NCBI GenBank assembly: GCA_028703095.1
Contig: JAQVNO010000016.1
Span: 1 to 32,014 of the forward strand
Source of the DNA: Bacteroidales bacterium
GTDB taxonomy: Bacteria; Bacteroidota; Bacteroidia; Bacteroidales; WCHB1-69
DNA length: 32,014 nt
Direction: 5' to 3'
The notes below the pieces were generated by a model. The model was given only the letters and a program-made list of their open reading frames with translations. It was not told where the DNA came from and searched no databases. A program made the translations under genes and the position numbers. This document shows positions 8,760-17,741 of the stretch, in pieces; within the stretch, counting starts at the first letter, position 1, and the number at the start of each line of letters is the position of its first letter.

Positions 8760-9404
8760 ATGTTCAGATTTAAAAAATATATAGTATGTAGTATGGTTTG
8801 CGGCTTAGTTTTAGCAGCTTGCCGTAAAGATGAATTTAAATCATTGAATAAAATGGTTCCAGCTGATATTTTAGATGCTATTTCTGAACAAATACCACTT
8901 TATGAAGGAGATACGCCTCCGATGCTTGAAGGATCTTATGTTTTTTCCCCTTGTCGGATTTTGTATTCATCTTTTCAAAGCAGTTTGATAGATTCTCTTC
9001 CGGATTATCATTTTAAATTATCACTTCAAAATAAAGAGGGGAAAAATTCTTTCATAAAATTTGTTGGCGATAATTCCATTATGCGTATTGATAGTTGTGA
9101 AAATGCTTGTTTAGTAGGTAAGGATCACCATTTCACGGCTTATTTTACGGTAAAGGGGCATCATTATACAGGGGTAAGATATAAAGCGGCATTAATCCTT
9201 ACCGGTACAAAAAAAGAAGATGGATTTATTGATTGTTATTTAGGTATTGTCCTTTTGGATAAAAGTGCAAATAACTCTGATACCTTATTAATGCCTGAAG
9301 GTTCATTTAGAATCATTAAAGATGGGGATACTATAGTAGAAAAAACAGATAGTACAACGTCAACAAAATGCGAGTTAAAGAATTGTTGTTTGGTTGAAAA
9401 ATAG
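8760..9404 (+). CDS. lipoprotein of unknown function
   Basis: I take the ATG at 8760 (MFRFKKYIVC), giving 214 residues. It yields a clean lipoprotein signal peptide with lipobox LAAC and C21 as the lipidated cysteine, and an upstream start would overlap the promoter. The residues after C21 are RKDEF; their sorting effect is unclear. The mature part is beta-rich, with a PPMLEGSYVFSPCR stretch and several cysteines (CENAC and a closing CELKNCC), so disulfides may form. I do not recognise the family and assign no function. It follows the LytTR gene by 56 bp and has its own promoter. It may be a target of that regulator, but nothing in the sequence proves it. Its 3' end converges on butyrate kinase with 13 bp between stops. 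Confidence 0.7.
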   Translation: MFRFKKYIVCSMVCGLVLAACRKDEFKSLNKMVPADILDAISEQIPLYEGDTPPMLEGSYVFSPCRILYSSFQSSLIDSLPDYHFKLSLQNKEGKNSFIKFVGDNSIMRIDSCENACLVGKDHHFTAYFTVKGHHYTGVRYKAALILTGTKKEDGFIDCYLGIVLLDKSANNSDTLLMPEGSFRIIKDGDTIVEKTDSTTSTKCELKNCCLVEK

Positions 9405-9417
9405 TAGAAATAAAAAA

Positions 9418-10524
9418 TTATTTATATTCTTTTAAAGGAATTTCGCCTTTCAACATTAAAAGTACATTAAATGCTAATGCATTCATTTCATCTTCACCAG
9501 GGAAAGTATGAATTGGACCTAAATGTTTTACTTTTGCAGAAATTCTTTCAATAAAAAATTTATCGTATGCTAAGCCACCTGTTAGTAAAATGGCATCTAC
9601 TTTTCCTTCTAAAACCGTTGATGCGGCACCTATTTCTTTTGCAATTTGATAAGCCATTGCAGCATGGTAAAAATCAGCGTCTTTATCTCCATTTTTCATG
9701 CGATTTTCTATTTCAAGAGCATCATTCGTGCCTAAATAGGCAACATATCCACCTTTACCTACGATCATTTTATTTAGTTCGTCTTGGGTAAATTTTCCAC
9801 TAAAACAAGCTTTAATTACATCAATTACCGGTAAAGAACCACTGCGTTCAGGAGAAAAAGGTCCGTCTCCGTTTAAAGCTTGATTTACATCAATAACTAA
9901 TCCTTTAGAATGAACACCAATACTAATACCTCCACCCATGTGAGCTACAATAAGATTTAACTTTTCGTATTTTTTCTCTATTTGACGAGCAAAAATTCGT
10001 GCAATGGCTTTTTGATTCAGTGCATGAAAAATAGGTTTTCGTTGAAAATAGGGGTGTCCTGCTACTTTGGCAATGGGAATCATTTCATCAACAACGACAG
10101 GATCTGCAATATATGCTTCAACATTTAAATTACACGCAAGGTCTTCGGCAATAAGACCTCCTAAATTGCACGCATGTTCACCTGCATAACCGATTAACAA
10201 ATCGTGCTTCATAGCTTCATTTACCTTGAAAATTCCCGAAGAAATACTTTTTACCAACCCACCACGACCTATAACATATTTAATATCTTTTAGATTGATA
10301 TTATTTTCAATTAATGCCTCAAGAATGTTTTCTTTTCGCCATTTGTATTGGTCGACAATGCGAGCAAATTTATTAATTTGCTCTAAACTATGTTTTATGT
10401 TTTTTGAAAACAAAGAGATAATTTCCTTGTTACTATCCTTAGCATGGATATCTAATTCAAAAACAGCTACCTTTGTGGAGGTAGAACCCGGATTAATCGC
10501 TAAAATTTTTACTTTTTCTTGCAT
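9418..10524 (-). CDS. buk: butyrate kinase
   Basis: This 368-residue cytoplasmic enzyme belongs to the acetate/butyrate kinase (ASKHA) fold. The N-terminal phosphate-binding motif reads LAINPGSTSTKVAVF. The acyl/phosphate site has the AHMGGGISIGVHSKG motif followed by ALNGDGPFSPERSG, and the adenosine loop is LLTGGLAYD. It interconverts butyryl-phosphate plus ADP with butyrate plus ATP, a substrate-level phosphorylation step of fermentation. Some relatives prefer branched-chain acids. The usual partner, phosphotransbutyrylase (ptb), is not in this window. It has its own -7 element just upstream and lies 69 bp after the YfcC-family carrier gene on the same strand. Confidence 0.93.
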   Translation of the reverse strand: MQEKVKILAINPGSTSTKVAVFELDIHAKDSNKEIISLFSKNIKHSLEQINKFARIVDQYKWRKENILEALIENNINLKDIKYVIGRGGLVKSISSGIFKVNEAMKHDLLIGYAGEHACNLGGLIAEDLACNLNVEAYIADPVVVDEMIPIAKVAGHPYFQRKPIFHALNQKAIARIFARQIEKKYEKLNLIVAHMGGGISIGVHSKGLVIDVNQALNGDGPFSPERSGSLPVIDVIKACFSGKFTQDELNKMIVGKGGYVAYLGTNDALEIENRMKNGDKDADFYHAAMAYQIAKEIGAASTVLEGKVDAILLTGGLAYDKFFIERISAKVKHLGPIHTFPGEDEMNALAFNVLLMLKGEIPLKEYK

Positions 10525-10544
10525 TTTTTATCACTTTTGAGCAG

Positions 10545-10552
10545 CAAAAGTA
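10545..10552 (-). promoter_or_regulatory. -7 element (TACTTTTG on minus strand) for buk
   Basis: On the minus strand this reads TACTTTTG, 20 bp before the buk ATG. It lies in the 69-bp gap after the carrier gene, so buk can be transcribed on its own as well as by read-through. Confidence 0.5.
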
Positions 10553-10593
10553 CAAAAAATATCTTATAGAAAAGAGTTATTTATGAAAAAAAT

Positions 10594-12207
10594 CTAAAAG
10601 CCATTGATATTAAGATATAAAGGAGGAAGTAACAGTAAAAACCCCAATATGATAAGAACAATTAAAAATTTAAAAATCCATTTAATCCAAATAGTATAAG
10701 GAATTCGGGCAATACCTAAACAACCTATTAATACTCCGGAAGCAGGGGTAAACATATTGGTTATCCCATCTCCAAATTGAAAAGCCAGCACCATAGATTG
10801 GCGGGATATTTGAAGTAAATCCGCAAATTGAGACATAATTGGAATGGTTAAAGCTGCTTTCGCGGAGCCGGAAGGTATAATTAAATTTAATAAAGTTTGA
10901 AAACCATACATGCCTCCTACTGTACCGGCTTCTCCGAATCCTTGCATTGAGTTAGCCATATTATTCAGAATTGTATCAATAATTTTCCCGTCTTGTAAAA
11001 TGACGATAATTCCTCCTGCTAAGCCAACAATTAAGGCTGCATTCATAATATCTTTACATCCTTCTAGAAATAATTTCATTATTTTATCTAGAGAGCAATT
11101 GTAAGCAATACCGGTGAAAATTCCTAATGAAAAAAACAAAGTAGCTATTTCCATAATGTACCATTCATAGCCTAAGACACCTATTATAAGCATCCAAATG
11201 GTTAAAAATAAAAGCAATAGTATAAAAAAATGCACACTTTTTTTTACACTGAGGAATCCTAATAAAATAAACAAAACCGTTGTGATTGGAAATACAGGGA
11301 GAGAAAATAGTTGATGACTTAACTTAATTTCTGTTAGAGGGAATATTATGGATAAATAGATAAATAATAATGATAAAATAATCCATGAAATCCAGGCTGT
11401 AACCGTAGTAAAATATGGTACTTTTTCTAAATCATCTGATTTACTTTTTTCTCTCCAGTAGTTATCAATGTGATACGTTAATGATTTTCTAGGATTTCTT
11501 AGGATTTTATTTGCATACCAAAGTACAAATAAAATTCCGATAGTTGTAAATATACACCAACATACAAAACGATATTCAAAACTGGAGAACATGGGGATGT
11601 CAGCAAATCCTTGAGCTATTCCAATAGTAAAAGGATTAAAAATACCACCGGCAAAACCAACATGAGCAGCAAGATAACACATTGCCATCCCAACAATGGA
11701 ATCATATCCCATTGAAATAGCTAGTGGTACAAAAATAATTATAAATGCTAATGTTTCTTCACTCATCCCGAATATTGCTCCGAATAAACTAAATACTATC
11801 ATTATACAAGTAATAATGATGTTATTAATATTAATATGTTTGAATAGTCGATATTTTTGAATTTTTGTAATAATTTTTAAAAAAGACATAATTCCTATAT
11901 CAATTGCTTTGGTAAAATTTAATATCCAAAAAGCGCCTCCTATCATTAGAATAAACACTATAATATTTGAGGTTTTAATAAAACCTTTAAAGAATGCTGA
12001 AAAGACTTGCCATGTTTGAGGCTCATTTTGAACACTATGATATGAATCTGGAATTACTATTTCACGGGAATTACCATCAATGATGCGAATTTCTCTTTCA
12101 AATTCTCCTGCAGGTATAATCCATGTTAAAATAGACGAAATTACAATAATTATAAAAACAATGGTAAAGGTATGGGGAATTTTAAAATAAGATTTTTTTA
12201 TGGACAT
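10594..12207 (-). CDS. YfcC-family (DcuC-like) membrane carrier
   Basis: This 537-residue integral membrane protein has about twelve to fourteen hydrophobic segments. It starts with a cytoplasmic basic stretch and a first segment ending SSILTWIIPAGEF, the signature opening of YfcC/C4-dicarboxylate-carrier relatives (PF03606-type). The conserved re-entrant regions are present: a FGAIFGMSEETLAF stretch in the first half, then LIIPSGSAKAALTIPIM and FQFGDGITNMFTPASGVL in the second. Family members move organic acids or amino acids such as arginine/ornithine. The substrate here is unknown. Its position upstream of butyrate kinase suggests uptake of a fermentation substrate or efflux of a product, but this is inference from position alone. 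Confidence 0.85.
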   Translation of the reverse strand: MSIKKSYFKIPHTFTIVFIIIVISSILTWIIPAGEFEREIRIIDGNSREIVIPDSYHSVQNEPQTWQVFSAFFKGFIKTSNIIVFILMIGGAFWILNFTKAIDIGIMSFLKIITKIQKYRLFKHININNIIITCIMIVFSLFGAIFGMSEETLAFIIIFVPLAISMGYDSIVGMAMCYLAAHVGFAGGIFNPFTIGIAQGFADIPMFSSFEYRFVCWCIFTTIGILFVLWYANKILRNPRKSLTYHIDNYWREKSKSDDLEKVPYFTTVTAWISWIILSLLFIYLSIIFPLTEIKLSHQLFSLPVFPITTVLFILLGFLSVKKSVHFFILLLLFLTIWMLIIGVLGYEWYIMEIATLFFSLGIFTGIAYNCSLDKIMKLFLEGCKDIMNAALIVGLAGGIIVILQDGKIIDTILNNMANSMQGFGEAGTVGGMYGFQTLLNLIIPSGSAKAALTIPIMSQFADLLQISRQSMVLAFQFGDGITNMFTPASGVLIGCLGIARIPYTIWIKWIFKFLIVLIILGFLLLLPPLYLNINGF

Positions 12208-12269
12208 AGAAGATAATTATTAAGAAAAAATTCAATATAAAAAAATAAAAAAACATCAATAATCGTGTG

Positions 12270-12277
12270 CAAAAATA
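12270..12277 (-). promoter_or_regulatory. -7 element (TATTTTTG on minus strand) for the YfcC-family carrier
   Basis: The minus strand reads TATTTTTG, fitting TAnnTTTG, 62 bp before the carrier ATG. It lies in the 230-bp divergent gap shared with acpP. Confidence 0.4.
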
Positions 12278-12402
12278 TAATTTTTATTTGTAAGAACAAA
12301 AGAAAATAATTTTTTTAATAAATCTTTTTTATTGATATTTAATGAAATATTGAGCTTTTAAATAAAAATAAATAAAAAAGCTTCACTTATGTAAAAAAAA
12401 TG

Positions 12403-12410
12403 TACTTTTG
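12403..12410 (+). promoter_or_regulatory. -7 element (TACTTTTG) for acpP-fabF-rnc
   Basis: TACTTTTG sits 27 bp before the acpP ATG, followed by an AT-rich leader. It is identical to the elements before polA, the LiaF-like gene, buk and ruvB. No obvious FabR/FapR-type palindrome was seen nearby. Confidence 0.55.
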
Positions 12411-12437
12411 CAACACAAAATTTAAAAAATTAAGTTT

Positions 12438-12674
12438 ATGAACATTGAAGAAAAAGTAATAGCAATTGTTGCTGACAAATTAGGAAGAGACATTGCAGAA
12501 GTCACTCCTGAAAAGAGTTTTGTAAATGATCTTGGAGCGGATTCATTAGACAATGTGGAGCTATTAATGGTTTTTGAAAATGAATTCAAAATTAAAATTC
12601 CTGAAGGCGATCAGGATAAGATTGTAACTGTTGGCGATGCGATTAATTTTGTAAAAGAAGCTATAGAAAAATAG
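12438..12674 (+). CDS. acpP: acyl carrier protein
   Basis: This 78-residue acidic protein carries growing acyl chains in type II fatty-acid synthesis. The phosphopantetheine attachment serine is S36 in GADSLDNVELL, the classic DSL site. Helix II continues NVELLMVFENEF, with N in place of the more usual T after the DSLD. Length and acidity are normal. It is followed 15 bp later by fabF and then rnc, the order found in many bacteria, so AcpP is made together with the condensing enzyme that uses it. Confidence 0.97.
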   Translation: MNIEEKVIAIVADKLGRDIAEVTPEKSFVNDLGADSLDNVELLMVFENEFKIKIPEGDQDKIVTVGDAINFVKEAIEK

Positions 12675-12689
12675 TTTTTCTATATTTTT

Positions 12690-13946
12690 ATGGAATTAAA
12701 CAGAGTTGTAATCACAGGATTAGGATCACTTACTCCTATCGGCAATAATACTAAAGAATATTGGAATAATTTGCTCTTAGGGGTAAGTGGGGCTTATCCA
12801 ATCCGACATTTTGATGCATCGCTATTTAAAACTTCTTTTGCTTGCGAAATTAAAAATTTTGATATTTTAAAATGGGTTGAGTTAAAAGAAGCCCGTAAAT
12901 TGGATTTGTTTTCCCAATATGTTATTGCTGCAGCTGATGAAGCGATTATAGATTCTAATATTGATTTAAAAGCAGTTAATTTAGAAAAAGTTGGTGTTAT
13001 TGTCGGTACAGGAATGGGAGGGTTTACCAGTTTAAGTCATGAAACGGAAAGAAGTATTTTAGCAGGCGAAGTTGTTCCAAATTATGGTCCCTTTCTATTA
13101 ACAAAAGTAATAGGAAATATTGCTCCCGGCCATATTGCTATCAGATACGGATTTAAAGGATTAAATTATACTACTTCTTCTGCTTGTGCCTCCTCTGCAA
13201 ATGCTATTGCGGATGCATTCAATTATATTCGATTAGGGAAAGCAGATATTATTGTAGCAGGAGGTACTGAATCTCCGATTAATAAGTTAACAATTGCCGG
13301 ATTTAATGGTATGGGTGCTATATCCAGACGTAACGATGATCCTCAAACAGCTTCCCGCCCCTTTGATAAAAATAGAGACGGATTTGTAGTTGGGGAAGGT
13401 GCAGGCGCAATTATTTTAGAAAGTTTGGAACATGCAAAAGCGAGAAATGCTACTATTTATGCCGAATTAGTAGGAGCAGGATTATCAGCGGATGCATTTC
13501 ATATTGCTTCACCTCATCCAATAGGTGAGGGAGCTAAATTAGCCATGAAGAATGCCTTAGAAGATGCTAATTTATCTATCAATTCTGTTGACCATATTAA
13601 TATGCATGGCACATCTACCATTCAAGGTGATATAACAGAAACAAAAGCAATTATGTCTTTGTTTGGCGAACATACATATAATATAAAACTTACTGCTATT
13701 AAATCAATGATTGGTCATCTTTTAGGAGCAGCAGGTGTAGTCGAATCTATTGCTACAGTTCTTACAATTAAGAATGATATCATTCCTCCTACTATTAATC
13801 ATTTTGAATATGATGAAGCATTTGATAAAAATTTAAATGTCGTCTTTAATCATTCACAAAATCACCAAGTGAATGTGGCAATTTCAAATTCCTTCGGTTT
13901 TGGCGGTCAAAATACATCATTGGTTTATAAAAAATATGAAGATTAA
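12690..13946 (+). CDS. fabF: beta-ketoacyl-ACP synthase II
   Basis: This 418-residue thiolase-fold condensing enzyme elongates acyl-ACP with malonyl-ACP. The catalytic triad is complete: C166 in SSACASSAN, H306 in HGTST and H343 in IGHLLGAAG, each offset by three from the E. coli FabF numbering. The glycine-rich end SNSFGFGGQNTSLV is intact. It is the second gene of the acpP-fabF-rnc cluster. Its stop overlaps the rnc start region by 11 bp, which suggests coupled translation. Confidence 0.96.
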   Translation: MELNRVVITGLGSLTPIGNNTKEYWNNLLLGVSGAYPIRHFDASLFKTSFACEIKNFDILKWVELKEARKLDLFSQYVIAAADEAIIDSNIDLKAVNLEKVGVIVGTGMGGFTSLSHETERSILAGEVVPNYGPFLLTKVIGNIAPGHIAIRYGFKGLNYTTSSACASSANAIADAFNYIRLGKADIIVAGGTESPINKLTIAGFNGMGAISRRNDDPQTASRPFDKNRDGFVVGEGAGAIILESLEHAKARNATIYAELVGAGLSADAFHIASPHPIGEGAKLAMKNALEDANLSINSVDHINMHGTSTIQGDITETKAIMSLFGEHTYNIKLTAIKSMIGHLLGAAGVVESIATVLTIKNDIIPPTINHFEYDEAFDKNLNVVFNHSQNHQVNVAISNSFGFGGQNTSLVYKKYED

Positions 13947-14649
13947 TTTTTGTAGTCTTTTTATTTCAAAAGAAGAAAAAAATTTACAATCTTATATTAA
14001 AAATACTTTTGGGGTTAACCCCAATAATTTGTTATTATATAAACAAGCGTTTATTCATAAATCCATTATTAATGATGAAAAGAATAAAGATAATAATGAA
14101 AGACTTGAATATCTAGGAGATGCTGTTCTAAATGCAATTATAGCAGAATTTCTCTATAAAAAGTATCCATTTGCTAGTGAAGGATTTTTAAATGAATTGC
14201 AAGCACGTATAGTTAATGCCAATCAATTGAATAAATTAAGTAGAAAAATTGGGTTGGATTTATTTATTAAAACAAATGGATGTGATTTGAAGATCTGCGA
14301 ATCTATTATTGGAGATGTATTCGAAGCATTTATTGGTGCTGTTTATTTGGATAAAGGATATGAGAGCGTAAAAAAAATTATAATTGAAAAAATTATCAAT
14401 ATTTATCTTGATATTGAATTAATTGCAAAAATAAATACCAATTACAAAGGAAAATTGCTTGCGTGGTCGCAAAAGGTTAAAAATAAAGTAGAATATAAAA
14501 TTTCAAAAGAAATTAGTAATAAAAATAGAAAACAATATATTGTACAATTATTTATTGAAGAGCAATTTGTTTCCGAAGGATGTGATTATTCCATAAAAGC
14601 TGCTGAGCAGCATGCAGCGATGCTGGGATGTGAAATATTGGAATTATAA
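13936..14649 (+). CDS. rnc: ribonuclease III
   Basis: I start this at the ATG at 13936 (MKINFCSLF), giving 237 residues. The longer frame from 13873 adds 21 residues translated from inside fabF with no family resemblance. Catalytic residues are all present: the signature ERLEYLGDA carries E55, E58 and D62, and GDVFEAFIG carries D127 and E130. Residues about 165-237 are a double-stranded RNA-binding domain that starts KGKLLAWSQK and ends AAEQHAAMLGCEIL; its middle is divergent but the ends are kept. It processes rRNA precursors and structured mRNAs as a dimer. It overlaps fabF by 11 bp and converges on rfbC with 13 bp between stops. Confidence 0.94.
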   Translation: MKINFCSLFISKEEKNLQSYIKNTFGVNPNNLLLYKQAFIHKSIINDEKNKDNNERLEYLGDAVLNAIIAEFLYKKYPFASEGFLNELQARIVNANQLNKLSRKIGLDLFIKTNGCDLKICESIIGDVFEAFIGAVYLDKGYESVKKIIIEKIINIYLDIELIAKINTNYKGKLLAWSQKVKNKVEYKISKEISNKNRKQYIVQLFIEEQFVSEGCDYSIKAAEQHAAMLGCEILEL

Positions 14650-14662
14650 ATTTACAGCATAG

Positions 14663-15205
14663 TTAAAATGGACTTATGAAATCTTTAAATGAAGCAGCGC
14701 AAGCATCTTTTTCAGAAATAATTGGAGTAGAAACACCCCAATCAATATTTAAGTGGATATCACTCCATAAAAGTGCATCTTCTGATTCTTTATTATAGTA
14801 ATTTGTGGTTTTATAATGAAGTATAGTGTCGTTTTCTAAGGCAATAAAACCATGTGCAAATCCTTCAGGTATCCAAAACATAGTATTTTCAGCAGCTGTT
14901 AATAATACATTGACATATTTTCCGTAGGAAGGAGAATCTTTCCTTATATCAACGGCAACATCCATTGCAGCACCAGAAATAACACGTATCAACTTTGTTT
15001 GTGCATATGGAGGTCGTTGAAAATGTAATCCTCTAATAACGTTTTTAGCAGAGAGAGATTGATTATCTTGAACGAAATCAGCTATTAATCCATAATATGC
15101 AAAGGTTTGTTTGTTATATGATTCAAAGAAATGTCCTCGTTTATCTTCATATATCGTTGGATAGATTATAAATAAATTGGAGATAGTAGTTGATATAATA
15201 TTCAT
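14663..15205 (-). CDS. rfbC: dTDP-4-dehydrorhamnose 3,5-epimerase
   Basis: This 180-residue cupin-fold enzyme inverts C3 and C5 of dTDP-4-keto-6-deoxyglucose on the way to dTDP-L-rhamnose. The active-site base is H61 in IRGLHFQRPP (the family usually has HYQ), and the acid is Y131 in LHYKTTNYY. The FWIPEGFAHGF motif is intact. It is the last gene of the ruvB-pssA-wza-wzc run, with 3 bp between the wzc stop and its start, so rhamnose or a related deoxysugar is probably a part of the exported glycan. The other dTDP-rhamnose genes (rfbA, rfbB, rfbD) are not in the window. Confidence 0.95.
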   Translation of the reverse strand: MNIISTTISNLFIIYPTIYEDKRGHFFESYNKQTFAYYGLIADFVQDNQSLSAKNVIRGLHFQRPPYAQTKLIRVISGAAMDVAVDIRKDSPSYGKYVNVLLTAAENTMFWIPEGFAHGFIALENDTILHYKTTNYYNKESEDALLWSDIHLNIDWGVSTPIISEKDACAASFKDFISPF

Positions 15206-15208
15206 ATC

Positions 15209-17734
15209 TTATTTATTAATAATTTTTTTGAATTTTCTATAAATTCTTAATTTTTGCAATCTATAAAATGAATGTTTCTTTTTAGGGGTGGTATCCCCAT
15301 ATGTATAGCCATATGAACCGTAGATTCCATAACCTCCTCCATAACCATAACCTCCATAACCGTATCTTCCATAATTACCGTAACCATATCCTCCATAATT
15401 TCCATGAGAAGAATGGCTTACATCATTTAACACAAAAGATAAATTGTTAACATTACAATTTTTCTTTAAATTCTCCATTGTTAAAATAAATGGACGATAC
15501 GAATACATTGAACGTAATATATAAATTGGATAATCAGCAATTTGCAAGCTATGCATAGCATCAGCTAATAAACCTATAGGTGGGTTATCTATAACAATAT
15601 AATCGAAAGATTTTTTCAAGTCTTCAATAATTGTTTTCATTCTTTCAGATAATATTAATTCTGAAGGATTAGGAGGTATATTTCCGGCGGTAATAAAAAA
15701 TAAATTTTTTAATCGGCTTTCCTTCACACACTCTTCCCAGCTATGAGTTCCGGCTAAAATATTACTCATTCCTTTGGTATTGGTAATGGAATTTTCAGAG
15801 CTATCAAATGCTTTATGAATTTTAGGTTTTCTCATATCTAAGTCTAAAATAATAACTTTTTTTCCCGAATATGTGATAATAGCGGATAGATTGATAGCCA
15901 CAAAGGTTTTTCCTTCTCCGGGAATGGTTGAAGTGATGGAAATTATTTTTGATCCTTCTTGGTTATTAATAAATTGTAAATTAGTTCTTAATTTACGCAT
16001 GGATTCTGCAATAGCTGATTTCGGATATTTATCAACTATCATTTGAGAAGTTTCAAAACTTTTATCTGTATATTTTGGAATACTTCCCAAGAAAGGAATT
16101 TCGGTGTAATTAGTAATGTCTTCAACATCTCGAATTTCATTATAAAATAAATATTTTAAAAATAAAAAACCAAAACCAAGTCCGAGTGCAATAATTACAC
16201 TAATAAGAAAAGTCATGTTCCTTTTAGGAGAAATAGGAGCAAGGGCAGATGTGGCGTTTTCTAATACTATAAAAGGAGAAGTAACTCCTGCGCGTATTAT
16301 AGAGTATGAAATTTTAGCTTCCAGTAATTTGTTATAAGAAATTGTACTTACTTCCGTTAAATTCTGAAGTTTTTTCAATTCCATCATCAAGGAATAATCT
16401 TGTTGAGTAAACAAAGAACCTCTATATAAATTTATATCTTCTATTAATTTACTTTTATCTTTTTGTAAATTTTCTAATGAAACTTTTACTGCTTGTTGAA
16501 TTAATTTTTTTTGTGTTTCAATATTATTGTCAATTTGTTTAATTTTACCACTATTGATGGTATAATTGTATAAAAGGGCTTCTTTTTCAATAAGTAATTT
16601 TTGAAGATTTTCTAAAGTTGTATTTAATGATTTTTGAAAATCAGAACCAATAATTTGAGCCAATAATAAATAAATATCTATTTCTTCTTTATTATCAAGA
16701 TTTTTCTTTAAAATAGTCAAAATATTATTTAATACACGTTCATTTTGCTCAATCACAGCTAATTTTTCTTCCGCTTCTTCTAATTCCGGTTGTATTTTTT
16801 CAATGTTTTCAAGATAAAGTTCAATTTCGTCAATATTATGTTTTTTCTTATAATCGTCTAATTCTTTTTCTGCTCGTTGAACTTCTTCCTCCCAAAATAG
16901 CAATTGCTCATCAATGTATTTCAAAATGTTGGTATAACTTTCTTGTTCTTTTTTCAAATAAAAGTTTTGAAATTCTTGTGTAATAGTGTTTACAATGATA
17001 CTTGCTTTATTTGGGCAAGTATGTTGCAATGAAATAGTAATACTTCCCGATTCTTCGGGATCTGGAACAACATTTAAACTCTTTATGTATTTTTTATTTT
17101 TTGAAATGGAATCAGGAATTACAACAAAATAAGATAACGAAAGTAAGTTTTTAACAGGCTCATTAAAAAGCAATTGAAATTGTATATCCGGAGTTGTATA
17201 TATAATATTTTGATTATTTTTTAATGTAAATGAATACACAAATGTTTCATCATTTAATATATAACTGATTATTCCTTTATTTTCATTTTGGAATGTAATG
17301 TCAATAGGACTATTATATAGTTTTGGGTTAAGATATATTTTTTTTATTTCAAAGGGTCTTTCAGGGAAGATTTCTACTTCTCTTATTATTTTTCGTCTGT
17401 GATAATCAACTTCTAAAGATAAATCATCTAAAACTTGGTTTAAAAATATGGGAGACTTAATTAAATTAACACTTTGCAAAATATCATTTTCTCCCATACG
17501 TCGTGTAGCAACACCACTGAAAGCTTTTTTCAGAATATCTTCATTATTATTTCTTTCTTCTTGAATTACCGAGCGGGCTTGATATATACTCGGAGTGAAA
17601 CGAAGATATAAAAAAGAAGTTATTAACGCAATAAAAAGCAAACTAGGAAGCACATACCAATATCGTTTTAAAATAATAAAAATTATTTTAAAATTTATTT
17701 CTTCGTTATTTATATTTGATAATTTTTTCTCCAT
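15209..17734 (-). CDS. wzc: Wzc-like polysaccharide co-polymerase / BY-kinase
   Basis: This 841-residue inner-membrane protein has an N-terminal transmembrane segment (about 20-48), a long periplasmic Wzz-type region with coiled coils (about 270-470), a second membrane segment (about 505-528) and a cytoplasmic BY-kinase domain. Kinase motifs are present: Walker A IPGEGKT (K609), the A' motif ILDLDMRKPK and Walker B IVIDNPP (D716). Residues 779-813 are a Gly/Tyr repeat with 13 tyrosines and 16 glycines in 35 residues. After it comes a basic end (KKKHSFYRLQK to the stop). Tyrosine clusters are autophosphorylation sites in BY-kinases and control chain length. This one is unusually regular. It lies 7 bp after the wza stop. 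Confidence 0.93.
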   Translation of the reverse strand: MEKKLSNINNEEINFKIIFIILKRYWYVLPSLLFIALITSFLYLRFTPSIYQARSVIQEERNNNEDILKKAFSGVATRRMGENDILQSVNLIKSPIFLNQVLDDLSLEVDYHRRKIIREVEIFPERPFEIKKIYLNPKLYNSPIDITFQNENKGIISYILNDETFVYSFTLKNNQNIIYTTPDIQFQLLFNEPVKNLLSLSYFVVIPDSISKNKKYIKSLNVVPDPEESGSITISLQHTCPNKASIIVNTITQEFQNFYLKKEQESYTNILKYIDEQLLFWEEEVQRAEKELDDYKKKHNIDEIELYLENIEKIQPELEEAEEKLAVIEQNERVLNNILTILKKNLDNKEEIDIYLLLAQIIGSDFQKSLNTTLENLQKLLIEKEALLYNYTINSGKIKQIDNNIETQKKLIQQAVKVSLENLQKDKSKLIEDINLYRGSLFTQQDYSLMMELKKLQNLTEVSTISYNKLLEAKISYSIIRAGVTSPFIVLENATSALAPISPKRNMTFLISVIIALGLGFGFLFLKYLFYNEIRDVEDITNYTEIPFLGSIPKYTDKSFETSQMIVDKYPKSAIAESMRKLRTNLQFINNQEGSKIISITSTIPGEGKTFVAINLSAIITYSGKKVIILDLDMRKPKIHKAFDSSENSITNTKGMSNILAGTHSWEECVKESRLKNLFFITAGNIPPNPSELILSERMKTIIEDLKKSFDYIVIDNPPIGLLADAMHSLQIADYPIYILRSMYSYRPFILTMENLKKNCNVNNLSFVLNDVSHSSHGNYGGYGYGNYGRYGYGGYGYGGGYGIYGSYGYTYGDTTPKKKHSFYRLQKLRIYRKFKKIINK
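15296..15400 (-). repeat. Gly/Tyr-repeat coding segment of the Wzc tail
   Basis: Minus-strand codons 779-813 of the kinase encode a tandem run of YG, GYG and NYG units. On the plus strand this appears as repeated CCATAA and CCATAACC units, and because it is coding it is not a CRISPR array. The tract is the kind that can gain or lose units by slippage. Confidence 0.8.
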
Positions 17735-17741
17735 TATTTAT

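Noticed and set aside
10226-10540. Antisense open frame opposite buk
   Set aside because: It has no recognisable family features, lies entirely over a clear gene apart from its short end, and reads like a shadow of the buk codons.
13873-13935. Longer rnc frame starting inside fabF
   Set aside because: The extra 21 residues come from fabF sequence in another frame and do not resemble RNase III. The ATG at 13936 gives a normal length.
15290-15405. Repeated CCATAACC-like units as a CRISPR or other noncoding repeat
   Set aside because: There are no spacers and no constant repeat length. The units are the codons of the Gly/Tyr tail in wzc.
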